Of a DNA stretch of 10,873 nucleotides, positions 1 to 6,559 are shown one piece after another (within the stretch, counting starts at the first letter, position 1; every line of letters starts with the position of its first letter). Origin of the DNA: JAHEYG01 sp040403535 (GTDB taxonomy: Bacteria > Bacteroidota > Bacteroidia > B-17B0 > Aurantibacillaceae); assembly GCA_040403535.1 (NCBI GenBank), contig JBBAKL010000095.1, positions 1 through 10,873 on the forward strand. The letters are read 5' to 3'. The notes beneath the pieces are model-generated. The model was not told where the DNA came from. It saw nothing but the letters and a program-made list of their open reading frames with translations, and made no database searches. The position numbers and the translations under genes are program-made.

Positions 1-320
1 TTAAAGTCTTTACATAACTTGTATTATACAAATCATTTGTTGATAAACCTAACAAGTCTAAACAAGTGCTGTATGCATTTAAAAATTTGAAATTATATGT
101 CGTGTTTGTAAATGTGTTTTTATTCTTAATGTTATCATACGTAACTGTTATTCTATTGGACGGAAATAATGTTCCTAAATGACTTGCTAATTGATACGCA
201 TTATAATTGCCTACAGAAATATAAATGTAAGTATTTATTAGACATCAAAATCTTCGGATTACCAGTATTTTCATTATTTACCTGCGTAAAAATATTCATT
301 GGAATATTGAAACAAAATCA
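1..320. other. AT-rich tract of apparently foreign origin next to a truncated gene
   Basis: Counting by eye, the first 300 bases contain about 77 G+C (26%), while the adjoining rsmD coding sequence is roughly 44-48% in the lines sampled. The shift coincides with the premature end of rsmD at 318. No transposase, terminal inverted repeat, tRNA or CRISPR repeat is visible. The only coding signal is a minus-strand ORF that leaves the window at its left edge. The tract could be the end of an insertion (phage, integrative element) or sequence from another replicon joined in assembly. The sequence alone does not decide between these. Confidence 0.6.
2..299 (-). CDS. Unrecognised AT-rich partial ORF, apparently frameshifted, running off the left edge
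   Basis: The minus-strand frame is open from 244 to the left edge (81 codons without a stop). At 26% GC this is unlikely by chance (my estimate is about 1 in 1000 for one frame), so I think it is coding. This frame has no ATG and is preceded by TGA at 247-245. An ATG at 299-297 opens another frame (start MNIFTQVNNENTGNP) that overlaps it and stops at 203-201. A single +1 shift between about 244 and 204 would join the two into one protein start of about 99 residues. The translation is rich in N, T, Y and S with alternating hydrophobic stretches (for example YIYISVGNYNAYQL and ITVTYDNIKNKNTFTNTTYN), suggesting beta strands, and has a short leucine-rich part (TCLDLLGLST). It vaguely recalls beta-rich virion proteins, but I cannot assign a family. 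The shift may be a sequencing error or a real lesion. Confidence 0.5.
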
Positions 321-719
321 CTGAAAAACATATTTATGAATATCGGGTATGTTCTCTAAATCGTAAGGCGGATCGGCAAACACCACATCGTAAGCTTTGT
401 GATGCTGACTGATAAACTTAAATACATCGCTTTTGAAGGTGGTGACGTTTAAGTTGAGTTTTTTAGCGGTGTCGCTTACAAAGCGTGTACATCCAAAATG
501 CGAATCCACAGAAGTAACCATTGCACCACGCGAAGCGCATTCTAAGGAAATGTTACCGGTACCACTGAACAAGTCGAGCACTTCGGCGTATTCAAAATCT
601 AATTTGTTATATAAAATATTAAACAGGGCTTCCTTGGCAAAATCGGTAGTAGGACGCACAGGTAATCCTTTCACCACATCAATGCGTTTACCTTTATGAA
701 TGCCTCCGATTATTCGCAC
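318..719 (-). CDS. rsmD: 16S rRNA (guanine(966)-N2)-methyltransferase RsmD, C-terminally truncated
   Basis: RsmD methylates N2 of G966 in 16S rRNA using S-adenosylmethionine during 30S assembly in the cytoplasm. The 133-aa product starts with the family's MRIIGG and then has VRPTTD (21-26), the SAM-binding motif I DLFSGTGN (49-56), an acidic residue at the end of beta 2 (D72) and the catalytic motif IV DPPY (116-119). The start is GTG at 719-717, which puts the family-typical N terminus first. The gene overlaps the last 10 bp of the DUF3822-like gene upstream, so translation is probably coupled. Family members are usually about 175-200 aa. This one stops after IHKYVFQ at a TGA (320-318), losing the last strands of the Rossmann-like fold. 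None of the three minus-strand frames downstream restores an RsmD-like C terminus, so a point frameshift does not explain the loss; a junction with the AT-rich tract does. Activity of the product as written is doubtful. The family call is firm. Confidence 0.93.
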   Translation of the reverse strand: MRIIGGIHKGKRIDVVKGLPVRPTTDFAKEALFNILYNKLDFEYAEVLDLFSGTGNISLECASRGAMVTSVDSHFGCTRFVSDTAKKLNLNVTTFKSDVFKFISQHHKAYDVVFADPPYDLENIPDIHKYVFQ

Positions 720-1564
720 ACTATGCGGTTTAAAGTGGTGAAGTAATAATGATGCGGAATTTTTTCCAGTTCTTCCTTACGGATAATTAATTTATCGCTC
801 ACCGCGAAATCAACGTTCTTAATATACTTTTTAATGGCGGTGAATAATTCGCTTTGAGTTTCGCGATTGGCGGCAAGCGCCAATTTTACGGTAAGTGGAT
901 TTAAATTAAATTGTTCGATAGAAAATAACAGGTAGTATAAAATATCTTCGTCGCTGTTGGTGGTAAACACATTGTACAACAATGGTTTTTTGTCTTTTTT
1001 TAATACCACTTCGGTTTGTCCTTTGTGAATATTTAAAAACATATCCACGTTCTTTAACTGAAAATGATTAAAGAACAATTTAATGGTGCTATAACCAATA
1101 TGTTTTAGAATATGATTGGCAAATAACTTATCTAATGTGTTTTTGATTTCAGTTGGGATAGCGTATATCAGTTTGATATCTTCTACATCGTTAGTGGCAA
1201 TTTGCTCATCGGGTGTTTTCCCGACGTTGAATTCTAACAAGTCACGGGCTTTATCAGCATCGTAAAACGAATTGGGCAACAAAGTAAAATGATTGCCAAT
1301 CCAGTTCACGTACACCGATTGAAAGGCATGACGGGTTAAATCGTTATCGTTTACAAATTGTATGAGGTAATTATTTAAATCACGGAAATCCTTAACTGCC
1401 GATTCAAAAGTTAGTTCAGCTATTTTGGTAATGTGGTACGGCGATTTTGAAAAGCCTGCCAGTTCAAAACCATAAGCCGAAATGGTTAATACCACTACTT
1501 CGGTTTGATAAGAGTCGAGCTTTAAACTATAGTTTTTTTTATGTGTAGGCAGGGTGCTGATCAT
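710..1564 (-). CDS. DUF3822 family protein
   Basis: A 284-aa soluble protein with no signal peptide or membrane segment. I recognise it as DUF3822-like mainly from its size and its place directly before rsmD, an arrangement I associate with Bacteroidota. The function is unknown. The N-terminal half alternates short hydrophobic strands with loops (for example VVVLTISAYGFELAGF at about 23-38). The C-terminal half has mixed helices and strands and ends with YYFTTLNRIVCE. The pattern could suit a two-lobed actin-like (ASKHA) fold, but I see no diagnostic nucleotide-binding motif. The ATG at 1564-1562 is preceded by a good Bacteroidota -7 box only 7 bp away, so the mRNA leader is very short or absent. 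The stop TAA (712-710) lies inside rsmD. Confidence 0.75.
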   Translation of the reverse strand: MISTLPTHKKNYSLKLDSYQTEVVVLTISAYGFELAGFSKSPYHITKIAELTFESAVKDFRDLNNYLIQFVNDNDLTRHAFQSVYVNWIGNHFTLLPNSFYDADKARDLLEFNVGKTPDEQIATNDVEDIKLIYAIPTEIKNTLDKLFANHILKHIGYSTIKLFFNHFQLKNVDMFLNIHKGQTEVVLKKDKKPLLYNVFTTNSDEDILYYLLFSIEQFNLNPLTVKLALAANRETQSELFTAIKKYIKNVDFAVSDKLIIRKEELEKIPHHYYFTTLNRIVCE

Positions 1565-1571
1565 AGCCTTA

Positions 1572-1606
1572 CAAAGCTAATAATTTAATGGAATTTGAGG
1601 GGGCAA
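1572..1606 (-). promoter_or_regulatory. Candidate promoter of the DUF3822-rsmD operon
   Basis: Read on the minus strand, 1579-1572 is TAGCTTTG, a perfect match to the Bacteroidota sigma-ABfr -7 consensus TAnnTTTG. A TTG triplet at 1606-1604 lies 24 bp upstream; the -33 element usually sits about 17-23 bp away, so this spacing is slightly long. The box ends 7 bp before the ATG at 1564, so transcription would start at or a few bases before the start codon, giving an almost leaderless mRNA. Confidence 0.5.
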
Positions 1607-1671
1607 TTTTAAATAAGATATTACCAATTTTTATTCGATTTAAGGAAGTTGGTAGAACTAATAATTCAAAA

Positions 1672-1714
1672 GGACCCCTTCGTCACTGCGTGACACCTCC
1701 CCTTAAAAGGGGAG
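1672..1714. repeat. Compact palindromic (REP/MITE-like) intergenic element
   Basis: Two hairpins lie back to back. The first has stem GTCAC (1682-1686) and GTGAC (1690-1694) around the loop TGC. The second has CTCCCCTT (1697-1704) and AAGGGGAG (1707-1714), a perfect 8-bp inverted repeat. A further CCCCTT at 1675-1680 could pair with the same AAGGGG, so two alternative folds are possible. Its G/C blocks stand out from the AT-rich intergenic DNA. The wording (CCCCTTCGTCAC, GTGACACCTCCCCTT, AAGGGGAG) resembles short interspersed palindromic repeats I have seen in many Bacteroidota intergenic regions. Multi-copy status cannot be tested in this window. No T-tract follows on the plus strand, so a plain terminator is less likely. 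Confidence 0.5.
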
Positions 1715-1759
1715 AAATAAAAATAATTCAACAATTAAGCACTCATGTTTAATTAACTC

Positions 1760-1767
1760 TAACTTTA
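1760..1767 (+). promoter_or_regulatory. Candidate -7 box of the helicase gene
   Basis: TAACTTTA fits TAnnTTTG in seven of eight positions and ends 4 bp before the ATG at 1772. I see no convincing TTG at the expected -33 spacing. If this box is used, the transcript would be leaderless. The similar TAATTTTA just before the glycosyltransferase start supports a shared pattern, but each alone is weak. Confidence 0.3.
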
Positions 1768-1771
1768 CCCC

Positions 1772-3205
1772 ATGCCGAAGCCATTTGATAGTAGTTTGTT
1801 TGCAAAACGTTTTCATCAGGAATTACCTTTTGAAGCAAACAGCAATCAGGTGGAGGCGATTGATAAGTTGGCCGCATTTATAAACTCACCTGATAACACC
1901 GCTTTATTTGTTTTAAAAGGTTATGCCGGTACCGGTAAAACCAATCTGGTTTCAGCGTTATCGCGGGTGCTACCCGAATTTAAATGGCGCAGTGTGTTAT
2001 TGGCACCAACAGGTAGAGCAGCAAAGGTTTTATCATTATACGCGAATCGTCCTGCTCAAACCATACATAAAAAAATATACAAAAAATCATTAGGCGAAAA
2101 CGGTGGGATTTTCTTTTCATTAGGTGAGAACTTACACCGGAATACCTTGTTTATTGTAGACGAAGCCTCTATGATAGGTTTAGATAGTTCATCAGGTGGA
2201 TCGTACGATCAGCCGGGTTTACTGGAGAGTTTGTTTGAATATGTTTTCTCGGGTGATAATTGTAAGTTGTTGTTTGTGGGTGATAATGCACAGTTACCTC
2301 CTGTAGGTTGTGAAGAAAGTCCTGCCCTCAACATTAATTATTTAAAAGCTTCTTATCATTTAAATGTGTTTAGCTGCGAGTTAAAACAGGTTGCCCGTCA
2401 GAGTTTAGAGAGTGGTATCCTCGAAAATGCTACTCAATTACGACAACTATTATCCGATTATAACGGAGAGCTTCCAAAAATAAGATTAACTCCGGATGTA
2501 ATAAAAGTGGAAGGTGATGAGTTGCTGGATATACTGAATACAGCATACAGTCAGTATGGCTATAACGATGTGTTAATAGTAACACGAAGTAATAAGCGCG
2601 CTAATTTGTTTAATCAGGCTGTTCGCAATCGCGTACGTTACATGGAGGAAGATATTGCGGCCGGAGATTTATTAATGGTGGTTAAGAACAATTATTTCTG
2701 GCTCGATGAAAATTCGGATGTTGGTTTTATTGCCAATGGTGATAGTCTGGAAATACGGAAAATTCTGGACCGGGAAACCATGTACGGTTTTAATTTTCTG
2801 GACGCATTGGTAGGTTTTATTGATTATCCCCAGTTAAACGATACCCGTGTAAAACTGGTGATGGAGAGTATTTATTCGGAAGGTCCAAGCATAAGTCAGG
2901 AGCAACAAAAGCTATTGTACGAAGAAATATTAAAAGATGTAGCGGATGAGCCTAGCAAAGGCCGCAGAAGTTTGTACATGAAACAGAGTCCGTATTACAA
3001 TGCCTTGCAGGTAAAGTTTAATTACGCGGTTACCTGTCATAAAGCACAGGGCGGACAATGGCCGGTGGTATTTATTGATCAGGGTTATTTGCAAAAGGAT
3101 CAGATTGATGTTGGATTTATACGATGGCTGTATACAGCTATCACCCGTGCCAGGGAGAAAGTGTATCTGATTAATTTTTCGGAAGATTTTTTTGATCATC
3201 AGTAA
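1772..3205 (+). CDS. SF1B DNA helicase, RecD2/Dda-like
   Basis: A 477-aa protein with the full set of superfamily 1B helicase motifs: the Q-motif-like NSNQVEAI (23-30), Walker A GYAGTGKT (50-57), motif Ia APTGRAAKVL (78-87), Walker B IVDEAS (128-133), motif III GDNAQLPPVG (170-179), motif IV TRSN (271-274), motif V TCHKAQGGQW (421-430) and motif VI YTAITRAR (454-461) with its arginine finger. It should unwind duplex DNA 5'-3' using ATP and act in repair or replication-fork processing in the cytoplasm. It lacks the long N-terminal extension of RecD2 and the RecBCD partners, so it is closer in size to phage T4 Dda (about 440 aa). Such compact helicases are often annotated 'ATP-dependent RecD-like helicase' or 'AAA family ATPase' in Bacteroidota. 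The ATG at 1772 puts the Q-motif about 23 residues in, as expected. No ribosome binding site is visible. It is divergent from the DUF3822-rsmD operon and 78 bp from the next gene. Confidence 0.9.
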   Translation: MPKPFDSSLFAKRFHQELPFEANSNQVEAIDKLAAFINSPDNTALFVLKGYAGTGKTNLVSALSRVLPEFKWRSVLLAPTGRAAKVLSLYANRPAQTIHKKIYKKSLGENGGIFFSLGENLHRNTLFIVDEASMIGLDSSSGGSYDQPGLLESLFEYVFSGDNCKLLFVGDNAQLPPVGCEESPALNINYLKASYHLNVFSCELKQVARQSLESGILENATQLRQLLSDYNGELPKIRLTPDVIKVEGDELLDILNTAYSQYGYNDVLIVTRSNKRANLFNQAVRNRVRYMEEDIAAGDLLMVVKNNYFWLDENSDVGFIANGDSLEIRKILDRETMYGFNFLDALVGFIDYPQLNDTRVKLVMESIYSEGPSISQEQQKLLYEEILKDVADEPSKGRRSLYMKQSPYYNALQVKFNYAVTCHKAQGGQWPVVFIDQGYLQKDQIDVGFIRWLYTAITRAREKVYLINFSEDFFDHQ

Positions 3206-3226
3206 GGTTATCAATAATCACCTTTT
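3204..3226 (+). terminator. Weak hairpin terminator candidate after the helicase gene
   Basis: An imperfect hairpin overlaps the stop codon: AAGGTTAT (3204-3211) against ATCACCTT (3217-3224) with one mismatch and a 5-nt loop, followed by a run of only four T. The stem has few G/C pairs, so termination would be inefficient at best. Confidence 0.25.
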
Positions 3227-3269
3227 GGTAACTTCATTTAATTAGGATATCCATTCTGATTAAAATAGG

Positions 3270-3277
3270 TAATTTTA
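3270..3277 (+). promoter_or_regulatory. Candidate -7 box of the glycosyltransferase gene
   Basis: TAATTTTA (3270-3277) matches TAnnTTTG except for the last base and ends 6 bp before the ATG at 3284, the same arrangement as upstream of the helicase. No clear -33 TTG is seen at normal spacing, so the call is tentative. Confidence 0.3.
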
Positions 3278-3283
3278 CACGTC

Positions 3284-4420
3284 ATGGCAAAAGTATTTAT
3301 AATTGGTCCCGGTTTTCCTTTAAGAGGAGGGCCTGCACAATTTAATGAAAACTTATGCCGTGAATTTAATAAAATGGGTCACGATGCTCAGATTATTTCT
3401 TATTCTTTGCAGTATCCAAACTTTTTATTTCCCGGCAGTTCGCAATACGAAACTAGCGGTAGTGCCCCAAAGGATATAAAGATACATACCCTTATTAATA
3501 CGGTTAATCCTCTAAACTGGATAAAAACCGCTCGTTTTATAAAAAAGGAAAAACCTGATTTCATCATCTTCCGTTATTGGTTGCCTTTTTTTGGTCCGAG
3601 TTTAGGAACCATTGGCCGATTAGTAAAAAAAGGAACTAACATAAAAGTGTTAGCCTTAACGGATAATATTATTCCGCACGAAAAGCGGGCAGGGGATAAG
3701 CCATTTACCAAGTACTTTGTAAATAGTTGTGATGGTTTTATTACTATGAGCAAGGCTGTTTACAACGATATCAGTCAGTTTACCCCAACCGATAAAAAAG
3801 TATTTTCGCCACATCCGATGTATGAAACGTACGGCGAAGCTGTATCTAAAACGGAAGCCAGAAAAAAATTGAATTTAGGAGAAAACGACAAAGTAATTTT
3901 GTTTTTTGGTTTAATCAGAAAATACAAAGGATTGGATATTTTGTTGGAAGCGATGGCTGATTCTGAGTTGAAAAAGCAAAACATCAAATTGTTAGTGGCC
4001 GGTGAATTTTATGAGGACAAACAACCCTATTTGGATTTGGTGAAGCAGCATGGTTTGGAACAAAATGTTATTTTTCATTCGCAGTTTATTCCAAACGAAG
4101 ATGTGCGTTACTATTTCTGCGCCTCTGATTTAGTGGCGCAAACCTATCGTAACGCTACTAATAGCGGTGTAACCATGGTTGGTTATTATTATGAAAAGCC
4201 GATGTTGGTGACCGATGTGGGTGGCTTGTCGGAATTAGTTCCACATAAAAAAATAGGATACACCGTTCCGATTGATACAAAAATCATTTCGGATTCTATA
4301 ATCGATTATTTTAAAAATAACAGGGAAGCTGAATTCATCAGCAATTTAAAACAAGAGAAAATTAAGTACCTGTGGCCAACATTTATTAACAGGGTGTTAG
4401 AATTATATAACAGGTGTTAA
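3284..4420 (+). CDS. Glycosyltransferase family 4 (GT-B fold)
   Basis: A 378-aa cytoplasmic GT-B enzyme predicted to transfer a sugar from a nucleotide-sugar donor to a glycan or lipid acceptor; substrate unknown. The N-terminal domain begins with a Rossmann strand and glycine-rich loop (KVFIIGPGFPLRGGPAQ, about 3-19). The C-terminal domain has FFGLIRKYKGLDILLEAM (207-224), VAGEFYED (238-245), a conserved ATNSGVT segment (291-297) and EKPMLVTDVGGLSELV (304-319), as in GT4 enzymes. The first glutamate of the usual EX7E motif is not at its expected place before YEKP; the GGLSE glutamate is present. I have seen the SGV-type variant in other Bacteroidota GT4 proteins, so this is probably a subfamily trait rather than damage. 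There is no membrane segment or signal peptide, and the length is normal. No other polysaccharide genes are in the window, so the pathway cannot be named. Confidence 0.88.
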   Translation: MAKVFIIGPGFPLRGGPAQFNENLCREFNKMGHDAQIISYSLQYPNFLFPGSSQYETSGSAPKDIKIHTLINTVNPLNWIKTARFIKKEKPDFIIFRYWLPFFGPSLGTIGRLVKKGTNIKVLALTDNIIPHEKRAGDKPFTKYFVNSCDGFITMSKAVYNDISQFTPTDKKVFSPHPMYETYGEAVSKTEARKKLNLGENDKVILFFGLIRKYKGLDILLEAMADSELKKQNIKLLVAGEFYEDKQPYLDLVKQHGLEQNVIFHSQFIPNEDVRYYFCASDLVAQTYRNATNSGVTMVGYYYEKPMLVTDVGGLSELVPHKKIGYTVPIDTKIISDSIIDYFKNNREAEFISNLKQEKIKYLWPTFINRVLELYNRC

Positions 4421-4548
4421 CTTCTTTCTTTCTCTCTGAAAGAACATCGCTAACTTCTTAAAATCAGTTATTTACATCTTAGTTTGTGTGTGTTTCGTGA
4501 ATTACTGCGGTTTTTGTTGAAAACCCACGCCAATTGCGACCTTCAGCC

Positions 4549-4585
4549 TTCGTATTTTTATAAAAATAGTATAAAAAAACACGAA
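4549..4585 (+). promoter_or_regulatory. Palindrome and start-codon hairpin before the SMC operon
   Basis: The 163-bp gap before the operon ends in TATTTTTATAAAAATA (4553-4568), a perfect 16-bp palindrome. Overlapping it, TTCGT (4549-4553) and TTTTTAT (4555-4561) can pair with ATAAAAA (4571-4577) and ACGAA (4581-4585), a hairpin whose right arm includes the A of the ATG. It could be an operator for a dimeric regulator, an element hiding the start codon, or simply A/T-rich DNA. The rest of the gap shows only a weak TAGTTTG (4480-4486) that might be a -7 box. Confidence 0.3.
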
Positions 4586-5829
4586 TGGCTTTACAAGTCA
4601 ATGTTAACGACATATTATCCCAACTCTACCATAACCGGGGAGTGGTTGAATTTTTGTTTGCTAACCGCGAAAACATAACGGTTAACGAATTACTGGCACG
4701 AGAGGATATTACCGAGGAGCAGTATCAGAAAATGCGCTCTCTGGACTTACTTTACGTTTACGAAAACGTAGTGAGTTTAAATGATGCGGTGGTGGCCATG
4801 TTTGAAGATTTCATGGAGATTGGTGAAGTAACACCAGGCTTCATTAACGATTACATCAACGAGTTAAAGCGTCACATCCGTTTTTATCAGGAAGTACACG
4901 AACACCGTTTTTTACGCAGTATAAAAAAATACCTTAAACGCATCAACATTGCTCTGTCACGAGAGATCATTAAGCTTCAGAAAAATGTTGACGATACCTA
5001 CAAAAACGAAAGTAATTACCGTATCAAATTACAAAAGCTGGAAGATTACCGTTTGAAGCGTGATACCATCATTGATTTCATCAAGAAAACAGAAGAAGTT
5101 ATTGAGGAAACCCGTGGTTTATTCAGCTTAACCAACGATACTGAATTATACGGAATTGTAAACGCATTGAAAGCCGGGTTAATTGAAAACTTAGACTTCT
5201 TAATTGAAATTCAGACCGACATTACTGATTACATTAACAAGATTCAGTTCCAGTTGGATGTTTATGTAAAAGCGCAGCGATTAAAAGAAGTAAAAGATCA
5301 TGGCGCTTTGCATTTCCGAACCAGTTTCCACGAAACCGTGAAAGGTTTATTGCCTTTACGTTTTAACGGAGTTAAAGGTCCGCGTACAAAAATTGCCATT
5401 GATTTCTTGTATACCGACGATGGACATGTGTTGTGTCAGCGTATTGCTCAGAAGTACAAATTATCGCGCTTGATGATGCGTGGTATGGCAGGTAAGTTAC
5501 CGGGTAACTTCAAAGAAAAAATGGTGGATAACCAGATAAAACTGGACACCGAAAAATTAGTGGATCGCTTTTTAGCTCAAAATAAATTAAGTCTGTTTGA
5601 ATTTTTATTACAATACAAATTCCCGAAAGCAATTGGTGAAGTGAAATTGGAAGACCGTATGTCGTTATTTGTGGAAATTGCCATGGAATATGAGAAAAAC
5701 TTAGATTTTAAATACCGTTTAAATTGGTACGAATACGAAGATGCATCCGGAAAAAACAGACGCATAGGTTATACCGTAATTGTGCCGCCAACCGAAACCA
5801 AAAAGAAAGAAAAGAAAAAAGCAGCATAG
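4585..5829 (+). CDS. Kleisin-like subunit of an SMC complex (MukF/MksF/JetA-like)
   Basis: A 414-aa, mostly helical soluble protein and the first gene of the three-gene operon. Residues 1-75 look like a winged helix (helix 8-28, then ITVNELLAREDITEEQYQKMRSL, ending in the strand pair LLYVYENVVSLN). A long helical section follows (about 85-235) with charged heptad-like helices such as 105-135 and 150-178. A more compact C-terminal domain (about 240-400) carries RTKIAIDFLYTDDGHVL and a final strand-rich part GKNRRIGYTVIVPP, compatible with a second winged helix. This layout (N-terminal wHTH, helical bundle, C-terminal wHTH) is that of MukF-type kleisins, which bridge the two ATPase heads of the SMC dimer and recruit KITE proteins. 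The tail TETKKKEKKKAA is strikingly basic. The role is inferred from size, helix pattern and its place directly before a KITE-like and an SMC-like gene; no sequence motif proves it. The ATG at 4585 has no clear ribosome binding site. Confidence 0.6.
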   Translation: MALQVNVNDILSQLYHNRGVVEFLFANRENITVNELLAREDITEEQYQKMRSLDLLYVYENVVSLNDAVVAMFEDFMEIGEVTPGFINDYINELKRHIRFYQEVHEHRFLRSIKKYLKRINIALSREIIKLQKNVDDTYKNESNYRIKLQKLEDYRLKRDTIIDFIKKTEEVIEETRGLFSLTNDTELYGIVNALKAGLIENLDFLIEIQTDITDYINKIQFQLDVYVKAQRLKEVKDHGALHFRTSFHETVKGLLPLRFNGVKGPRTKIAIDFLYTDDGHVLCQRIAQKYKLSRLMMRGMAGKLPGNFKEKMVDNQIKLDTEKLVDRFLAQNKLSLFEFLLQYKFPKAIGEVKLEDRMSLFVEIAMEYEKNLDFKYRLNWYEYEDASGKNRRIGYTVIVPPTETKKKEKKKAA

Positions 5830-5868
5830 TTGAAAGTAAGTTAGAAGATAGAATTTAGTGAATAGAAT

Positions 5869-6547
5869 TAGAAACCAGAAATAACAAACAAACAATAAGC
5901 AATGACAGCAGAAGATTATAATTTACCGAAACAAACTCATGAAATTTTTGCGATTATGGCACGTGGCCATTTCATTTCCAGTAACGGACAAAAAGATAAC
6001 ATGAGTCGTTTATACGACATCATTAATAATCCTGAAAACTTTGATCGTTTGCAGGCCTATTTTAACGTTATTCGTTACAACATTGAACGCGGTAACAATT
6101 ACTTCTATTTTTCGCGTGTTAATGAAGCTAATAGTTTAATTGAGAAAAAATTGGAGACCTTTGAGCGTTACATCGACGTGGTAGATTTATTTGCCAGCAT
6201 GGACAACAAAGTAACCATTGGCTCACGATTCCGTCCCAGTGAAATTGCCGAAGAGTGTAATGCCAATGTACGTTTAAAGCAAAAGCTTCAGAAGATTCCG
6301 ATGTACCGTTCTGAAACATTGTTAAACAAGGTACGCGATATTTGCGACTTAATGGCGCGTGATTCGTTTTTAGAACTGGAAGACGAACAAAGCGAAAGCT
6401 ATAAAGTATTGGATGCTTATTCGTATTTACTGGATGTAATCAATGCCATCGCTATTTACGAAGAAAGTAACGATGATAACAGCGGAAGCGGAATCATTTA
6501 CAACTAAGCACCCCAACCTGAAATAAAAAACTAGAAACCTGAAATAA
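5869..6547 (+). repeat. Repeated 16-mer in the two intergenic spacers of the SMC operon
   Basis: TAGAAACCAGAAATAA (5869-5884) lies 17 bp before the KITE-like start and TAGAAACCTGAAATAA (6532-6547) lies 12 bp before the SMC start; they differ at one base in 16. A partial third copy, AACCTGAAATAA, sits at 6515-6526, 21 bp upstream of its counterpart. Only these short sites, not the gene between them, are the repeat. They sit where ribosomes load and both spacers are A/G-rich, so they may be translation-enhancing leaders, RNA processing sites or members of a degenerate intergenic repeat family. Confidence 0.5.
5902..6507 (+). CDS. KITE-like subunit of an SMC complex (MukE/MksE/JetB-like)
   Basis: A 201-aa soluble protein. 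Residues 9-75 read as a first winged helix: IFAIMARGHFISSN (15-28), LYDIINNPENFDRLQAYFNVI (37-57), then the wing-like NNYFYFSR (65-72). Residues 78-160 resemble a second: helix 80-103, TIGSRFRPSEIAEECN (105-120), then helices up to MARDSFLELE (151-160). Two tandem winged helices in about 200 aa, with a short helical extension and an acidic, disordered end (EESNDDNSGSG), match MukE/MksE/JetB proteins, which dimerise, bind the kleisin and contact DNA. The GHFIS opening followed by an LYDII segment recalls the start of MukE-family proteins. It lies 72 bp after the kleisin-like gene and 52 bp before the SMC gene, same strand, with no terminator between. The family call is from pattern and context and needs a profile search. 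Confidence 0.62.
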   Translation: MTAEDYNLPKQTHEIFAIMARGHFISSNGQKDNMSRLYDIINNPENFDRLQAYFNVIRYNIERGNNYFYFSRVNEANSLIEKKLETFERYIDVVDLFASMDNKVTIGSRFRPSEIAEECNANVRLKQKLQKIPMYRSETLLNKVRDICDLMARDSFLELEDEQSESYKVLDAYSYLLDVINAIAIYEESNDDNSGSGIIYN

Positions 6548-6559
6548 TAAAGAGAGAGA

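Noticed and set aside
1..320. Insertion sequence end or CRISPR array in the AT-rich tract
   Set aside because: No terminal inverted repeats, target duplication, transposase motif or regularly spaced repeats are visible.
2930..3214. 94-aa minus-strand ORF inside the helicase gene
   Set aside because: It lies opposite the conserved helicase motifs V and VI and has no protein-like features of its own.
4422..4444. TTCTTTC...GAAAGAA hairpin after the glycosyltransferase gene as a terminator
   Set aside because: The 7-bp stem has only two G/C pairs and no T-tract follows, so intrinsic termination is not supported.
4484..4678. 64-aa plus-strand ORF overlapping the start of the kleisin-like gene
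   Set aside because: Most of it lies in the leader and the rest is out of frame with a clearly coding gene; no recognisable features.
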